From Trujillonella endophytica (GTDB lineage: Bacteria > Actinomycetota > Actinomycetes > Mycobacteriales > Geodermatophilaceae), in the NCBI RefSeq assembly GCF_019799905.1, contig NZ_JABGCI010000002.1, positions 1 to 64,000 of the forward strand: DNA of 64,000 nucleotides. Reading direction: 5' to 3'. The position numbers and the translations under genes are program-made. Of the stretch, positions 34,044 through 44,779 are shown in pieces. Under the pieces are notes generated by a model that was not told the DNA's origin, ran no database searches, and saw only the letters and a program-made list of their open reading frames with translations. Within the stretch, counting starts at the first letter, position 1, and each line of letters starts with the position of its first letter.

Positions 34044-34194
34044 ACAGGGGCCGTACGACCGGGGGATGACGGCCGGGTCCGCCCCCGGGGGCAGGGGCGG
34101 CGACGCGATGATCACCCCCCGCTCCGACGCGGGACGACACCGCTGACCGGCAGCGTGGACGACGTCCCGCTCCCCGTGTCGGAAGGCCCGAACC

Positions 34195-34992
34195 GTGTCC
34201 GCTCCCGTCCCCGTCATGACCGTCCCCGGCGAGCCGCCGCCGACCGCGGACGCCGTCCGCGCCAGCGGGCTCACCCGCACCTACGGCAGCGGGAGCACGG
34301 CCGTGCACGCACTCGGCGGGAGGGTGGGGGACGGCACGGCCGGCGTCGACGTCGCCTTCGCCCGCGGCGCCTTCACCGCGATCATGGGCCCCTCGGGCTC
34401 GGGCAAGTCCACGCTCATGCACTGCCTGGCCGGCCTCGACACCCCGACCGGCGGGCAGGTGTTCCTCGGCGGCACCGAGCTGACCAGCCTGCGCGACGAC
34501 CAGCTCACCCGGCTGCGCCGCGACCGGATCGGCTTCGTCTTCCAGTCGTTCAACCTGCTGCCGGTGCTCGACGCCCGGGAGAACATCGTGCTGCCGATGC
34601 AGTTGGCCGGGCGCCGTCCCGACCCGACCTGGTTCGACGCGGTCGTCGCCCGGCTCGGGCTGCGCGACCGGCTGCGGCACCGCCCGGCGGAGCTCTCCGG
34701 TGGCCAGCAGCAGCGGGTCGCCGTCGCGCGGGCGCTGCTCCCCCGCCCCGACGTCGTCTTCGCCGACGAGCCCACCGGCAACCTGGACTCCCGCGCCGGC
34801 GCGGAGGTCCTCGACCTGCTGCGCAGCAGCGTCCGCGAGACCGGCCAGACCGTCGTCATGGTCACCCACGACCCCGCCGCGGCCGCCTACGCCGATCGCG
34901 TGGTGCTCCTCGCCGACGGCCGCGTGGCCGGCGACATCGACGACCCCACCGCCGACTCCGTGCTCGCGGCGCTCCGCGGCCTGGGGGCCTGA
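34195..34992 (+). CDS. ABC transporter ATP-binding protein, MacB/LolD type
   Basis: 265 residues. Walker A GPSGSGKSTLMH, signature LSGGQQQRVAVARALL, Walker B VVFADEPTGNLDSRAG. DEPTGNLD is typical of the MacB/FtsE/LolD group. An insertion GGRVGDGTAGVDV precedes strand 2. Start GTG 34195. It is followed after 4 bases by an FtsX-type permease and should energise that protein. Confidence 0.93.
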   Translation: MSAPVPVMTVPGEPPPTADAVRASGLTRTYGSGSTAVHALGGRVGDGTAGVDVAFARGAFTAIMGPSGSGKSTLMHCLAGLDTPTGGQVFLGGTELTSLRDDQLTRLRRDRIGFVFQSFNLLPVLDARENIVLPMQLAGRRPDPTWFDAVVARLGLRDRLRHRPAELSGGQQQRVAVARALLPRPDVVFADEPTGNLDSRAGAEVLDLLRSSVRETGQTVVMVTHDPAAAAYADRVVLLADGRVAGDIDDPTADSVLAALRGLGA

Positions 34993-34996
34993 CACC

Positions 34997-37456
34997 GTGC
35001 TCCGCGTCATCACGGCCGGGCTGCGGGCGCACGCCGCCCGGCTGGTCGCCTCCACCGTCGCGATCGTCATCGCGGTCGGCTTCGTCGTCGCCACGGTCAC
35101 GCTCAGCGAGACCACCCGCAGCACCATGCTCGAGGCGGTCGGCGCCCGGTACACGAGCACCGACGTCGTCGTCACCAGCACGACCGGCGCGCCGCTGGAC
35201 GACGTCGCCCGGGACGTCGCCGCGCTCCCCGGGGTGGCAGCCGTCGACCTCGCCCGGTCGACCTCCGTCCAGGCCCTCGTGCCCGGCCGCACCGGCGCCC
35301 AGTACCTGCTCGTCGACTCCGTGGCCGAGGACCCGGCCCTGCGCTGGCAGCACCTGGCCGGCGGGGCCCTCCCCGACCGGCCCGGCGAGGTCGCCGTCAG
35401 CGAGCGCGTGGGCGCGGAGATCGGCGACGTGCTGATCGCCACCACCTACGACGACGAGGGCCGGGAGGTCACCTCCGAGGCGACCGTGGTCGGGGTCGTC
35501 GACCTCCGCGGGGACCCGTCGGCCGGCATCAACGGCCGCGCGTTCGTCGTGGGCGAGCAGGTCGAGACCTGGGGCGGGCTGGGCCCCAGCGAGCTGCGCA
35601 TCGCCGGCTGGCCGCGCACCGACCCGCCGCTGCTGGCCGCCGAGGTGCGTAGCGGGCTCGAGGGGCAGGCCGTCGACGTCCGCACCGGTGAGGAGCAGGC
35701 CGTGCGCGAGGCCGAGGCGCTCACCGGCGACGCCCGCGTGCTCACCCTGATGCTGCTCGTGTTCGGCACGGTCGCGCTGCTGGTGGCCGGCCTGGTCATC
35801 GCCAACACCTTCGCCGTCCTGCTGGCCCAGCGGACCCGCGAGCTGGCGCTGCTGCGCTGCGTCGGTGCCACGTCCCGGCAGGTGCGCCGCAGCGTCCTGG
35901 CCGAGGCGGCGGTCACCGGGGTCGCCGCCTCCGCGCTCGGTGTCGGCGCCGGCATCGGGCTGGCCGCGCTGGTGTCGGCACTGGTGGGCACCGACTCCCC
36001 GGTGCCGCTGGCGGGGGTGACGGTGCCGCTGTCGGCCGTGCTCGGCGGCCTGGCGGTCGGGACGGTCACGACCCTGCTCGCGGCCCTGGCCCCGGCGCGG
36101 GCGGCGACCCGGGTCGCCCCGCTGGCCGCGCTGCGCCCGCTCGACCCGGCGCCGCTGCGCTCCCGCGGCGGCGTGCGGCGACTGGTCGCGGGGCTGCTGC
36201 TGGTGGTCCCCGGGGTCGCGCTGATGGTCGCCGGCATCGCCGTCGGCGACGTGCTGCTCTCGGTGCCCGGCGGCGCGCTGAGCTTCCTCGGCGTGGTGCT
36301 GCTCGCGCAGCGGGCGGTGCCGCCGGTGGTGGCCGCGGCGGGGCGGCTGGTGCGCTCCGGCGGGGTGACCGCGCGGCTGGCCGGTGGCAACGCCACCCGC
36401 AACCCGCGGCGGACCGCCGCGACGGCGACGGCGCTGCTCATCGGCGTCACCCTGACCAGCGCCATGGTCGTGGGGGCGGCCACCACCAGGGCGACCGCCC
36501 AGGCGGGCCTCGCGGCGCAGTACCCGACCGACGTGGTGGTCACCGGCAACAGCGAGGACGGCGTCCCCGCCTCGCTGGTCGGGCGGCTGGAGGCGGTCGA
36601 CGGCGTGCAGGCCGCGACCGCGCTGACCGCGGGCGGGCTCACCGGGCCGGACGGGTACGAGACCTGGAGCCTGGGCGTCGACCCGGCGGAGGCGGCGCCG
36701 GTGCTCCGCTCCACCGACGACCTGCCGCTGCCGGCCGAGGGCACCGCCGTCCTGCCGTGGTGGACCGTCGACACCTGGGGCATCGAGGACGGCGACGAGG
36801 TGACGCTGTCCGGGGACGGCGGCTCACGCACGTTCACCGCGCGCCTCGGCGACACGGACCACCCGCTGCTGACCACGACGGACCTGACCGCGCTGGACCC
36901 CGACGCGGTGGCCGACACCCTCTGGCTGCGGCTGGCCGACGGCGCGGACCCGGCCGCGGTGGTCGACGAGGTGACCGACGTCGCGGGCGCCGCGGTCCCG
37001 ACCGCCGCGGTCACCGGTCTGGCCAGCGAGCGGGCGGCGCTGGACGAGGTGCTCGACGTGCTTCTCCTGATCGTCACCGGGCTGCTCGGCGTCGCGGTGC
37101 TCATCGCGCTGATCGGCGTGGGCAACACCCTGGCGCTGTCGGTGGTGGAGCGGCGGCAGGAGAACGGCCTGCTGCGGGCGCTGGGGCTCACCCGCGGTCA
37201 GGTCCGCGGCCTGCTCGCGTGGGAGGCGGCGCTGGTCGCCGGGGTGGCGGCCGTGCTGGGGGTGGTGCTCGGCACCGCGTACGGGCTGATCGGCGTCGCC
37301 TCGGTGCTGGGCGACTACGGCGAGGTCGTGCTCAGCATGCCGTGGCTGCAGGTGGGCGCGATCGTCGTCGTCGCCACCGCCGCGGGGCTGCTGGCCTCGG
37401 TGCTGCCGGGCCGCCGGGCCGCCCGCACGCCCCCGGTCGCCGCGCTGGCCGGCTGA
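34997..37456 (+). CDS. FtsX/MacB-type ABC permease with duplicated permease domain
   Basis: 819 residues with ten predicted TM helices: one near the N-terminus, three around 255-380, four around 395-500, and three at the C-terminal end (about 690-815), separated by two large extracytoplasmic domains (about 40-245 and 505-680). The layout MacB_PCD-FtsX-MacB_PCD-FtsX is typical of actinobacterial exporters of lipids, peptides or antibiotics. The substrate is unknown. It follows a two-component system and its own ATPase. Confidence 0.92.
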   Translation: MLRVITAGLRAHAARLVASTVAIVIAVGFVVATVTLSETTRSTMLEAVGARYTSTDVVVTSTTGAPLDDVARDVAALPGVAAVDLARSTSVQALVPGRTGAQYLLVDSVAEDPALRWQHLAGGALPDRPGEVAVSERVGAEIGDVLIATTYDDEGREVTSEATVVGVVDLRGDPSAGINGRAFVVGEQVETWGGLGPSELRIAGWPRTDPPLLAAEVRSGLEGQAVDVRTGEEQAVREAEALTGDARVLTLMLLVFGTVALLVAGLVIANTFAVLLAQRTRELALLRCVGATSRQVRRSVLAEAAVTGVAASALGVGAGIGLAALVSALVGTDSPVPLAGVTVPLSAVLGGLAVGTVTTLLAALAPARAATRVAPLAALRPLDPAPLRSRGGVRRLVAGLLLVVPGVALMVAGIAVGDVLLSVPGGALSFLGVVLLAQRAVPPVVAAAGRLVRSGGVTARLAGGNATRNPRRTAATATALLIGVTLTSAMVVGAATTRATAQAGLAAQYPTDVVVTGNSEDGVPASLVGRLEAVDGVQAATALTAGGLTGPDGYETWSLGVDPAEAAPVLRSTDDLPLPAEGTAVLPWWTVDTWGIEDGDEVTLSGDGGSRTFTARLGDTDHPLLTTTDLTALDPDAVADTLWLRLADGADPAAVVDEVTDVAGAAVPTAAVTGLASERAALDEVLDVLLLIVTGLLGVAVLIALIGVGNTLALSVVERRQENGLLRALGLTRGQVRGLLAWEAALVAGVAAVLGVVLGTAYGLIGVASVLGDYGEVVLSMPWLQVGAIVVVATAAGLLASVLPGRRAARTPPVAALAG

Positions 37457-37457
37457 T

Positions 37458-37500
37458 GGGGGGTGCCACGGCGCAGGCCTCCTGCGCCGTGGCACTCCCC
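37458..37500. terminator. Bidirectional terminator, 20-bp hairpin
   Basis: Arms 37458-37477 and 37481-37500 pair throughout, with one G-U pair, around a 3-base loop. It lies between convergent genes ending at 37456 and 37505. Confidence 0.88.
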
Positions 37501-37504
37501 CGGA

Positions 37505-37954
37505 TCAGGACGTCGAGCCGGACCGCGCGAGCGACCGGCACAGCAGCGCCAGCACGAGCGTGGCCGGGGCCCAGCCGAAGCGCTCCCAGGGGCTGGACGA
37601 CGCCAGGTTCACCAGCGTCCCCAGGCCGCAGAGGCCGGCCAGCGCCCAGCTGATCCGCCGGTGGCCCAGCCACGACAGGCGCGCGGTCCACCCGCCGCGG
37701 GACAGGGCGTGCGCGGCGGCGAGCAGCCAGAACACGGCCGCGACGGCGCTGACCACGCGCAGGTCGGACGGGAGCTGCCCGGGGTGGCCCCCGCCGTAGG
37801 CGGCGCGCCCGAACGGGGCGCCGGCGGCCAGCGCGACCTGGAAGGACGAGACGACCAGGAAACCGCCCGCCAGCACGCCGCCCACCCGGCGGGACGGCCG
37901 TCCCCGGCCGGTCCGGTGCGCCGGTCGTGCCGGGATGACGGTGGAGGCGGTCAC
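37505..37954 (-). CDS. Small membrane protein paired with a PadR regulator
   Basis: 149 residues with four TM helices (VGGVLAGGFLVVSSFQVALAAG, VVSAVAAVFWLLAAAHAL, ISWALAGLCGLGTLVNLA, WAPATLVLALLCRSL). The overall form resembles DUF3995-like proteins but I cannot confirm the family. GTG 37954 overlaps the PadR stop (GTGA), so it is coexpressed with and probably controlled by PadR. Confidence 0.7.
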   Translation of the reverse strand: MTASTVIPARPAHRTGRGRPSRRVGGVLAGGFLVVSSFQVALAAGAPFGRAAYGGGHPGQLPSDLRVVSAVAAVFWLLAAAHALSRGGWTARLSWLGHRRISWALAGLCGLGTLVNLASSSPWERFGWAPATLVLALLCRSLARSGSTS

Positions 37955-38547
37955 GGGTGCTCCTCAGGGGTCGGGCGGGAGGACGGCGGCCGGTCGGCGC
38001 CGTCGTCGGATCGGAGCTCGTCGAGCGCGGCCAGCGCCTCGTCGGCCCAGGCGAGCTGGGCGCGGGCGGCGTGCTCGCCGGCGGAGACGGTCAGGAGCCA
38101 GTAGGGCCGGTCCGCGGTCGACGCCGGGTCGTCGGCCGGCTCGCGGCGCACCGCCGCCATCCGGGCCAGCTGCTCCTCGGCCCGGGAACGCGCGTCGAGG
38201 ACCAGGGCGCGGCAGGCGTCGGGGCCCAGCTGCCGGCCGAAGAACAGCCGGAGCAGGAGCGGGTTGCGCGGCGGGGCCGGCTGCGCGGGCTCGGCGAGGA
38301 GCTCGCGCAGCCGGGCGGTGCCGGCGGCGGTGATCGCGAAGGTCGACGAGCCGGTGCGGTCGCCGCCGCGGCGCTCCACGAGTCCCCGCCGCTCCAGCTC
38401 CGCGAGGGCCGGGTAGATCTGGCCGAAGCTCTCGCTCCAGAAGTGGCCGAGGGTGTCCCGGATCTCCTGGCGCAGGGCATACCCGGTCATCGGCAGCACG
38501 CTCAGCGCGCCGAGCACCGCCGCCTGGGTCTGGTCCGTCCGCGCCAT
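37951..38547 (-). CDS. PadR-family transcriptional regulator
   Basis: 198 residues. The N-terminal winged helix is AVLGALSVLPMTGYALRQEIRDTLGHFWSESFGQIYPALAELERRGLV, with the Trp in FWSESFGQIYPAL that typifies PadR. The C-terminal helical half (Vir_C-like) mediates dimerisation. An AAGGAGGTC lies just before ATG 38547. Two palindromes overlap its promoter, implying autoregulation. Confidence 0.93.
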   Translation of the reverse strand: MARTDQTQAAVLGALSVLPMTGYALRQEIRDTLGHFWSESFGQIYPALAELERRGLVERRGGDRTGSSTFAITAAGTARLRELLAEPAQPAPPRNPLLLRLFFGRQLGPDACRALVLDARSRAEEQLARMAAVRREPADDPASTADRPYWLLTVSAGEHAARAQLAWADEALAALDELRSDDGADRPPSSRPTPEEHP

Positions 38548-38551
38548 GCCG

Positions 38552-38589
38552 ACCTCCTTTTGCTATCTGGCAGATACATCTATCAGATG
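38552..38589 (-). promoter_or_regulatory. padR leader: strong Shine-Dalgarno and two palindromic operator half-sites
   Basis: AAGGAGGTC lies at 38560-38552. Upstream, TATCTGGCAGATA (38564-38576) and CATCTATCAGATG (38577-38589) are two adjacent perfect inverted repeats, each with 5- or 6-base arms sharing ATCT/AGAT. This is the form of a PadR dimer-of-dimers site. Binding is inferred. Confidence 0.65.
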
Positions 38590-38648
38590 CAGCGACCAAG
38601 GGGAAGGGGGGTCGCCCGGGTGCGGGAGCCGCACCCGAGCGACTCCGT

Positions 38649-39515
38649 TCAGCCCTGCCAGGCCTCGCGGACCTGGTCGGCGACGGCGGCTGCCTGCGCG
38701 CGGCCTGCCTCGGCGGAGGGACGGCGGGCGGCCGGGTCCAGCACATTCCTCCCGATGGCCCGCCGGCTGTCCTGGTCCGGCGTGACGACCGCGACCCGCG
38801 CCACCATCCCGGTCACCTGCGCGTCGACGCTCGTCATCGGGCCCACCCCGCGGGCGATGGGCGCCAGGACGACGACCCGCTCGTGCCCCTCGGCCAGGTC
38901 CGCGTTCGCCGCCGACCGCATGCCGCCGTCCACGTAGCGCCGGCCGTCGATCGTGACCGGCGGGTAGACGCCCGGCACCGCACAGCTCGCGGCCACCGCC
39001 GACACCAGCGGGACGCCCGAGTCACGGTCGAGGGTGCGGAACTCGCCGGAGACCGCGTCGACGGCGGTCACCACGAACCGCCGGTCCGGCCAGTCCCGGC
39101 TGACCAGCCGGGAGCCGATGACCTCCAGCCGCTCCTCCTCGGTCGGCGTCAGCCCGGCGTCGGCGGCCGCCATGGCCAGCGCGCCGACCCGGCGGCGGAA
39201 CTCCTCGTCCCGCCCGCGGGCCCGCAGCATCGCCCATGCATACCGGGCCAGCGCGGCGCGGGAGATCCGCGCGACGCGCTCCGACGACGGCGGCTCCAGC
39301 TGCCGCGCGTACAGCTCGTCGATCCCCGCGCTGCTGGTGATCTGCGCGCCGACCACCGACCCGGCCGACGTCCCGACCACGAGGTCCGCTCCGGTCAGGT
39401 CCACGCCCGCCTCGGCCAGTCCGGCCAGCACCCCGGTCTCCCAGGCGATGCCCGTGATGCCGCCGCCACCCAGCACGAGGGCCCGACCCCCCGACCCCGC
39501 CCCATCAGCGCTCAT
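38649..39515 (-). CDS. Patatin-like phospholipase
   Basis: 288 residues with the patatin elements: oxyanion loop LVLGGGGITGIAWE (residues 11-24), nucleophile GTSAG (Ser near 49), and the catalytic Asp in YVDGGMRS (DGG, near 217). A lipid acyl hydrolase in the cytoplasm or at the membrane. ATG 39515 is chosen since the patatin core begins shortly after it. Divergent from an acyl-CoA ligase, so released acyl chains might be activated by the neighbour (inference). Confidence 0.9.
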   Translation of the reverse strand: MSADGAGSGGRALVLGGGGITGIAWETGVLAGLAEAGVDLTGADLVVGTSAGSVVGAQITSSAGIDELYARQLEPPSSERVARISRAALARYAWAMLRARGRDEEFRRRVGALAMAAADAGLTPTEEERLEVIGSRLVSRDWPDRRFVVTAVDAVSGEFRTLDRDSGVPLVSAVAASCAVPGVYPPVTIDGRRYVDGGMRSAANADLAEGHERVVVLAPIARGVGPMTSVDAQVTGMVARVAVVTPDQDSRRAIGRNVLDPAARRPSAEAGRAQAAAVADQVREAWQG

Positions 39516-39598
39516 CGCGTCATGGTGACCGCTGGGGCCCGTCTCGACACCCGGTGTGACGTGAGCCACTCTGAGGGCCCGTCGAGGAGAGGACCCGC

Positions 39599-41338
<1,740 letters not shown>

Positions 41339-41435
41339 GCCCGGCACCCCGTCCGGAGGACGCGAGGGGATCCAGCCTCCCCCGGACGGGTGCGCCGCCG
41401 CCCCCCGCACGCCGCCGCTCACTATCGTCCGCGGG

Positions 41436-42467
41436 GTGAGAGGCCACACGGGAGACGCCGACGACCCGCACACCGGGGTCGTCCTGGCGCACATCGAGGA
41501 GTCGCCGGTACGCCAGGTGTGGCGCCGGGTGGTCCTCGCCACGGTCGTCCTGGTCGTCGTCGTCCTCATCGTCTGGCTGGACGGCGACTCCTACCGGGAC
41601 GGCGACGAGCGCGGCCTCACGCTGCTCGACTCCTTCTACTACGCCACCGTCACGCTCTCCACCACCGGCTACGGCGACATCACGCCGGTGACCGAGGGCG
41701 CGCGCCTGGTCAACATCATCGTGATCACGCCCCTGCGGATCATGTTCCTGATCGTCCTCATCGGGACCACGCTGGAGGCGCTCACGGCGCGCTCGCGCGA
41801 GGAGTTCCGCATCCGCCGGTGGAGGTCCTCGGTGCGCCAGCACGTCATCGTCTGCGGTTACGGCACCAAGGGCCGCAGCGCCATCCGCGCGCTGCGGGCA
41901 AACGGCACGCCGGCCGAGCAGATCGTCGTCGTCGACACCGACGAGCGGCTGGTGGAGGAGGCGACGACGACCGGGCTCACCGGCATCGTCGGCGACGCGA
42001 GCCGCCGCGAGGTGCTCAAGCGCGCCGCCGTGGAGAAGGCTCGGGCCGTCATCGTGGCTGCCAACCGCGACGACGCCGCCGTCCTGATCACGCTCACCGT
42101 CCGCCAGCTCAACCCCACCGTGCCGCTCACGACCAGCGTGCGGGAGGAGGAGAACGCCAACCTCCTCCGCCAGTCCGGCGCCACGACGGTCATCACCACC
42201 TCGGCGACGTCCGGCCGGCTGCTCGGGCTGTCCACCGACCACCCGCGCGTGGTCAACGTGGTCGAGGACCTCGTCACCGGCGGGCAGGGCCTGGACCTGC
42301 ACCAGCGGACCGTGAAGTCCGGCGAGGTGGGCCTGGGCCCGCGGCAGCTGACCGACATCGTGCTCTCGGTGAGCCGGGGCGGGCGCACCCTGCGCTTCGA
42401 CGACCCGCTGATCGGCACGCTGCAGCCCGAGGACGAGCTCGTCGTCGTCCGGGCCCACCTGATCTAG
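41436..42467 (+). CDS. Two-TM potassium channel with RCK (TrkA-N/TrkA-C) domains
   Basis: 343 residues. Two TM helices (about 29-48 and 88-110) flank a pore loop whose selectivity filter TLSTTGYGDIT is canonical for K+. A TrkA-N Rossmann domain (VIVCGYGTKGRSAIRAL, about 135-151) and a TrkA-C domain (about 265-343) follow. It should be a ligand-gated K+ channel like MthK. GTG 41436 lacks a ribosome site and CACTAT lies about 20 bases upstream, so the mRNA may be leaderless. Confidence 0.92.
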   Translation: MRGHTGDADDPHTGVVLAHIEESPVRQVWRRVVLATVVLVVVVLIVWLDGDSYRDGDERGLTLLDSFYYATVTLSTTGYGDITPVTEGARLVNIIVITPLRIMFLIVLIGTTLEALTARSREEFRIRRWRSSVRQHVIVCGYGTKGRSAIRALRANGTPAEQIVVVDTDERLVEEATTTGLTGIVGDASRREVLKRAAVEKARAVIVAANRDDAAVLITLTVRQLNPTVPLTTSVREEENANLLRQSGATTVITTSATSGRLLGLSTDHPRVVNVVEDLVTGGQGLDLHQRTVKSGEVGLGPRQLTDIVLSVSRGGRTLRFDDPLIGTLQPEDELVVVRAHLI

Positions 42468-42643
42468 GCGCGCACCCAGGTCCGCTCCCCGAGCACGGAC
42501 CCGACGTCGTCGAGCCGCCGGCCACGGTGCCCTTGACGCTCCGGTGGCCTCAGGAGGTGGGGACGACGAGGGACGTCACCGTGGGTCGTCCTCGCAGCCG
42601 ACACCGTCATAGTCGCTGTCGAGTCTGGGCGCCTCATAGCCAG

Positions 42644-42664
42644 GTTCCCTGACGTACAGGGGAC
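42644..42664. terminator. Small hairpin in the gap after the potassium channel
   Basis: GTTCCCTG and CAGGGGAC pair (one G-U) around ACGTA. It lies in a 255-base gap (42468-42722) between convergent genes that holds nothing else I can identify. Confidence 0.4.
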
Positions 42665-42722
42665 GGCCGATCCGGTTCCAGACGTCGGTGCACGCACGGG
42701 CCCCTGACCTCGGCCCGACCGA

Positions 42723-44276
42723 TCAGCCGAGCGTCGACCGGTCGGGCAGCCGGGCCACCTGGGCGCGCACCCAGGTGCGGGTGGGCTCGCCGCGGCCGCG
42801 CAGCTCCACCGCGCGGTCCGCCGTCCAGTGGTCGCGCTCGTCCCCGCCGGCGGCGAGCACGGTGGCCTCGCTGGCCACCGCCCGGCCCGCGGAGTCCTTC
42901 GCCAGCTCGGTGAGCCGGGCGGCTTCGTTCACCGGGTCGCCGATCACCGTGTACTCCAGCCGGCTGGCCGCACCGACCTGACCGGCCCACACCGGCCCGC
43001 ACGCCACGCCGACCCCGACGTCGACCTCGCCGGCCGCGCGGACGGCGTCGCAGATGCGCCGGGCCGCGCGCAGCGCCGCCCCGGCCGGGTCCGGGTGCTC
43101 GGTGGGCGCACCGAAGACGCACAGCGCCGCGTCGCCCTCGAACTTGTCCACCAGCCCGCCCTCGGCCTCGATGGTCTCGACGACGACGGCGAAGAAGCGG
43201 TTCAGCAGCCCGACCATCTCCTCGGGGCCGGTGCGGCGCACCAGCGAGGTGGAGCCGGCGATGTCGACGAACAGCGCCGCCACCGTGCCCAGCTCCCCGC
43301 CGAGGGAGACGCCGTCGGCCAGCGCCCGCTGGGCCACCGTCGCCCCGACGTGCCGGCCGAACAGGTCGCGCAGCCGCTCGCGCTCGGCCAGCCCGGCGGC
43401 CATCGAGTTCACGCCCTCCTGGAGCAGGCCGATCTCGCCGGCGTCGTCGACGACCACCCGCACCGAGTGGTCGCCGGAGCCCACGCGCTGCACCGCCTCG
43501 CGCAGGTCGCGCAGCGGCGCGCCGACCGCGCGGGCGGTCAGCAGGGTGGCCAGCCCCCCGACCAGCAGGGCGACGACGACGAGGAAGACCACCGCCGCGG
43601 CGCCGGGGCCGTCGGGGTTGGTCGGGTCCAGGAACAGCAGGACGACGCCCACCAGCGGCACGCCGCTGGTCAGCCCCCAGGTCAGGACCAGCCGGGGCCG
43701 GACGCCGAGGGCCAGCCGGCCGGTCGGCGGGTGGGCGGCCAGGGCCCGGGCGGTCACCGCCCGGGCGGCGCGCGCGACGAGCAGGTAGGTGACGCCGGCG
43801 GTGACCACGCCACCGAGGAGGACGGCGACCCCGACGCGGATGCCGACACGGGCGTCGGGGAAGGCGACGGCGGAGACCGCACCGACCAGCACGGCGCCGA
43901 GCAGCCAGACCGCGCCCGCGACGAGCGCGGTGTCGACGGGCAGGCGCAGCGCGTGCGCGGCCTCGACGGCGGTGGGGTCCCGCCCGGCGACCAGCCAGGC
44001 GTTGGTGACCCGCTGCCGGCGCAGGCCTGCCCAGGTGCCCGCCGGGAAGGCGAGGACGACGTAGGCCAGTGCGGTGAGCAGGACCGGGGTGCGGCCGGAC
44101 CCGGTGTCGCCGTCGACCCCGAGGAGCAGCAGGACCACGGTGCCGACGCCGACCAGGTTGGCGACGACGACCAGGCCGACGATCAGTGGGACAGCGCTGC
44201 GGCCGCTCGGCGCCCACGCGAGCCACGCGTCGGCGCGCTGGACGGCACCGGCCGCCCGCCTGCTGTCGACTCGCAC
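42723..44276 (-). CDS. Membrane-bound class III adenylate/guanylate cyclase with HAMP domain
   Basis: 517 residues. Six TM helices (about 27-55, 66-88, 115-140, 148-172, 195-215, 228-252) are followed by HAMP (about 253-305) and a class III cyclase domain (about 340-500). The catalytic domain has the metal Asp in LFVDIAGSTSL, DKFEGDAALCVFGAP with the second metal Asp, and LEYTVIGDPVNEAARL. This order is that of the mycobacterial Rv1318c-Rv1320c/Rv3645 group. The lipid-facing TM part may sense fatty acids, as proposed for Rv3645. Start GTG 44276. Confidence 0.9.
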   Translation of the reverse strand: MRVDSRRAAGAVQRADAWLAWAPSGRSAVPLIVGLVVVANLVGVGTVVLLLLGVDGDTGSGRTPVLLTALAYVVLAFPAGTWAGLRRQRVTNAWLVAGRDPTAVEAAHALRLPVDTALVAGAVWLLGAVLVGAVSAVAFPDARVGIRVGVAVLLGGVVTAGVTYLLVARAARAVTARALAAHPPTGRLALGVRPRLVLTWGLTSGVPLVGVVLLFLDPTNPDGPGAAAVVFLVVVALLVGGLATLLTARAVGAPLRDLREAVQRVGSGDHSVRVVVDDAGEIGLLQEGVNSMAAGLAERERLRDLFGRHVGATVAQRALADGVSLGGELGTVAALFVDIAGSTSLVRRTGPEEMVGLLNRFFAVVVETIEAEGGLVDKFEGDAALCVFGAPTEHPDPAGAALRAARRICDAVRAAGEVDVGVGVACGPVWAGQVGAASRLEYTVIGDPVNEAARLTELAKDSAGRAVASEATVLAAGGDERDHWTADRAVELRGRGEPTRTWVRAQVARLPDRSTLG

Positions 44277-44386
44277 GACCGGGTCAACGACCCCGACGGC
44301 GCGCGGACGCGGTCGGCGGGGTCGTCGTCATCCGGTCATGATCGGGGAGCGGGGGACGCGGCGCGCCCCCCGGTGCCCCGTCCGGG

Positions 44387-44563
44387 TCAGACGGCGGGCT
44401 CGGCCTCGAGCTCGGCCAGGAGGCCGGCGGCCAGCGCGCTGTCGGTCGCGGTGGTCAGCCAGCCCGCGACCAGGAGCAGCGGCCAGGGCTGCTCGGAGTC
44501 CAGCGACGCCGTCGCCGCGACCGTGCCCGCCTGTGCCACTGCCCTGCATGCCGTGTCGTTCAT
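44387..44563 (-). CDS. Small hypothetical protein
   Basis: 58 residues with one hydrophobic stretch (PWPLLLVAGWLTTATDSALAAGLLAEL) and one Cys. ATG 44563 has GGGGAG 8 bases upstream. No family recognised. Support rests on the ribosome site and actinobacterial codon bias; it could be a non-functional frame. The gap 44277-44386 holds nothing else. Confidence 0.45.
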   Translation of the reverse strand: MNDTACRAVAQAGTVAATASLDSEQPWPLLLVAGWLTTATDSALAAGLLAELEAEPAV

Positions 44564-44696
44564 GACCGGCTCCCCTCGTCGGATGTAGAGGGGATCGGCA
44601 GGCGTGACCCAGGTCTTCAGCCGCGAAACACGAACTGACCCCTGGGAGGGATGCGTGGGACGCGATGACATCCGGCCGTCATCGTCCGCACTCAGC

Positions 44697-44747
44697 GTGT
44701 GCGCCTAGGCCGCTTTCCCGGCCCGGTCCCGCGGCCTGGACGCACAC
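44697..44747. terminator. Hairpin downstream of the HxlR gene (repeat family C)
   Basis: Arms 44697-44713 and 44731-44747 pair with one mismatch. It follows the stop of the gene at 44780. The sequence closely resembles the hairpin at 46675-46721. Confidence 0.7.
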
Positions 44748-44779
44748 GCTCGGCTCCGGCGGTGCACTCGCTGAACCGG

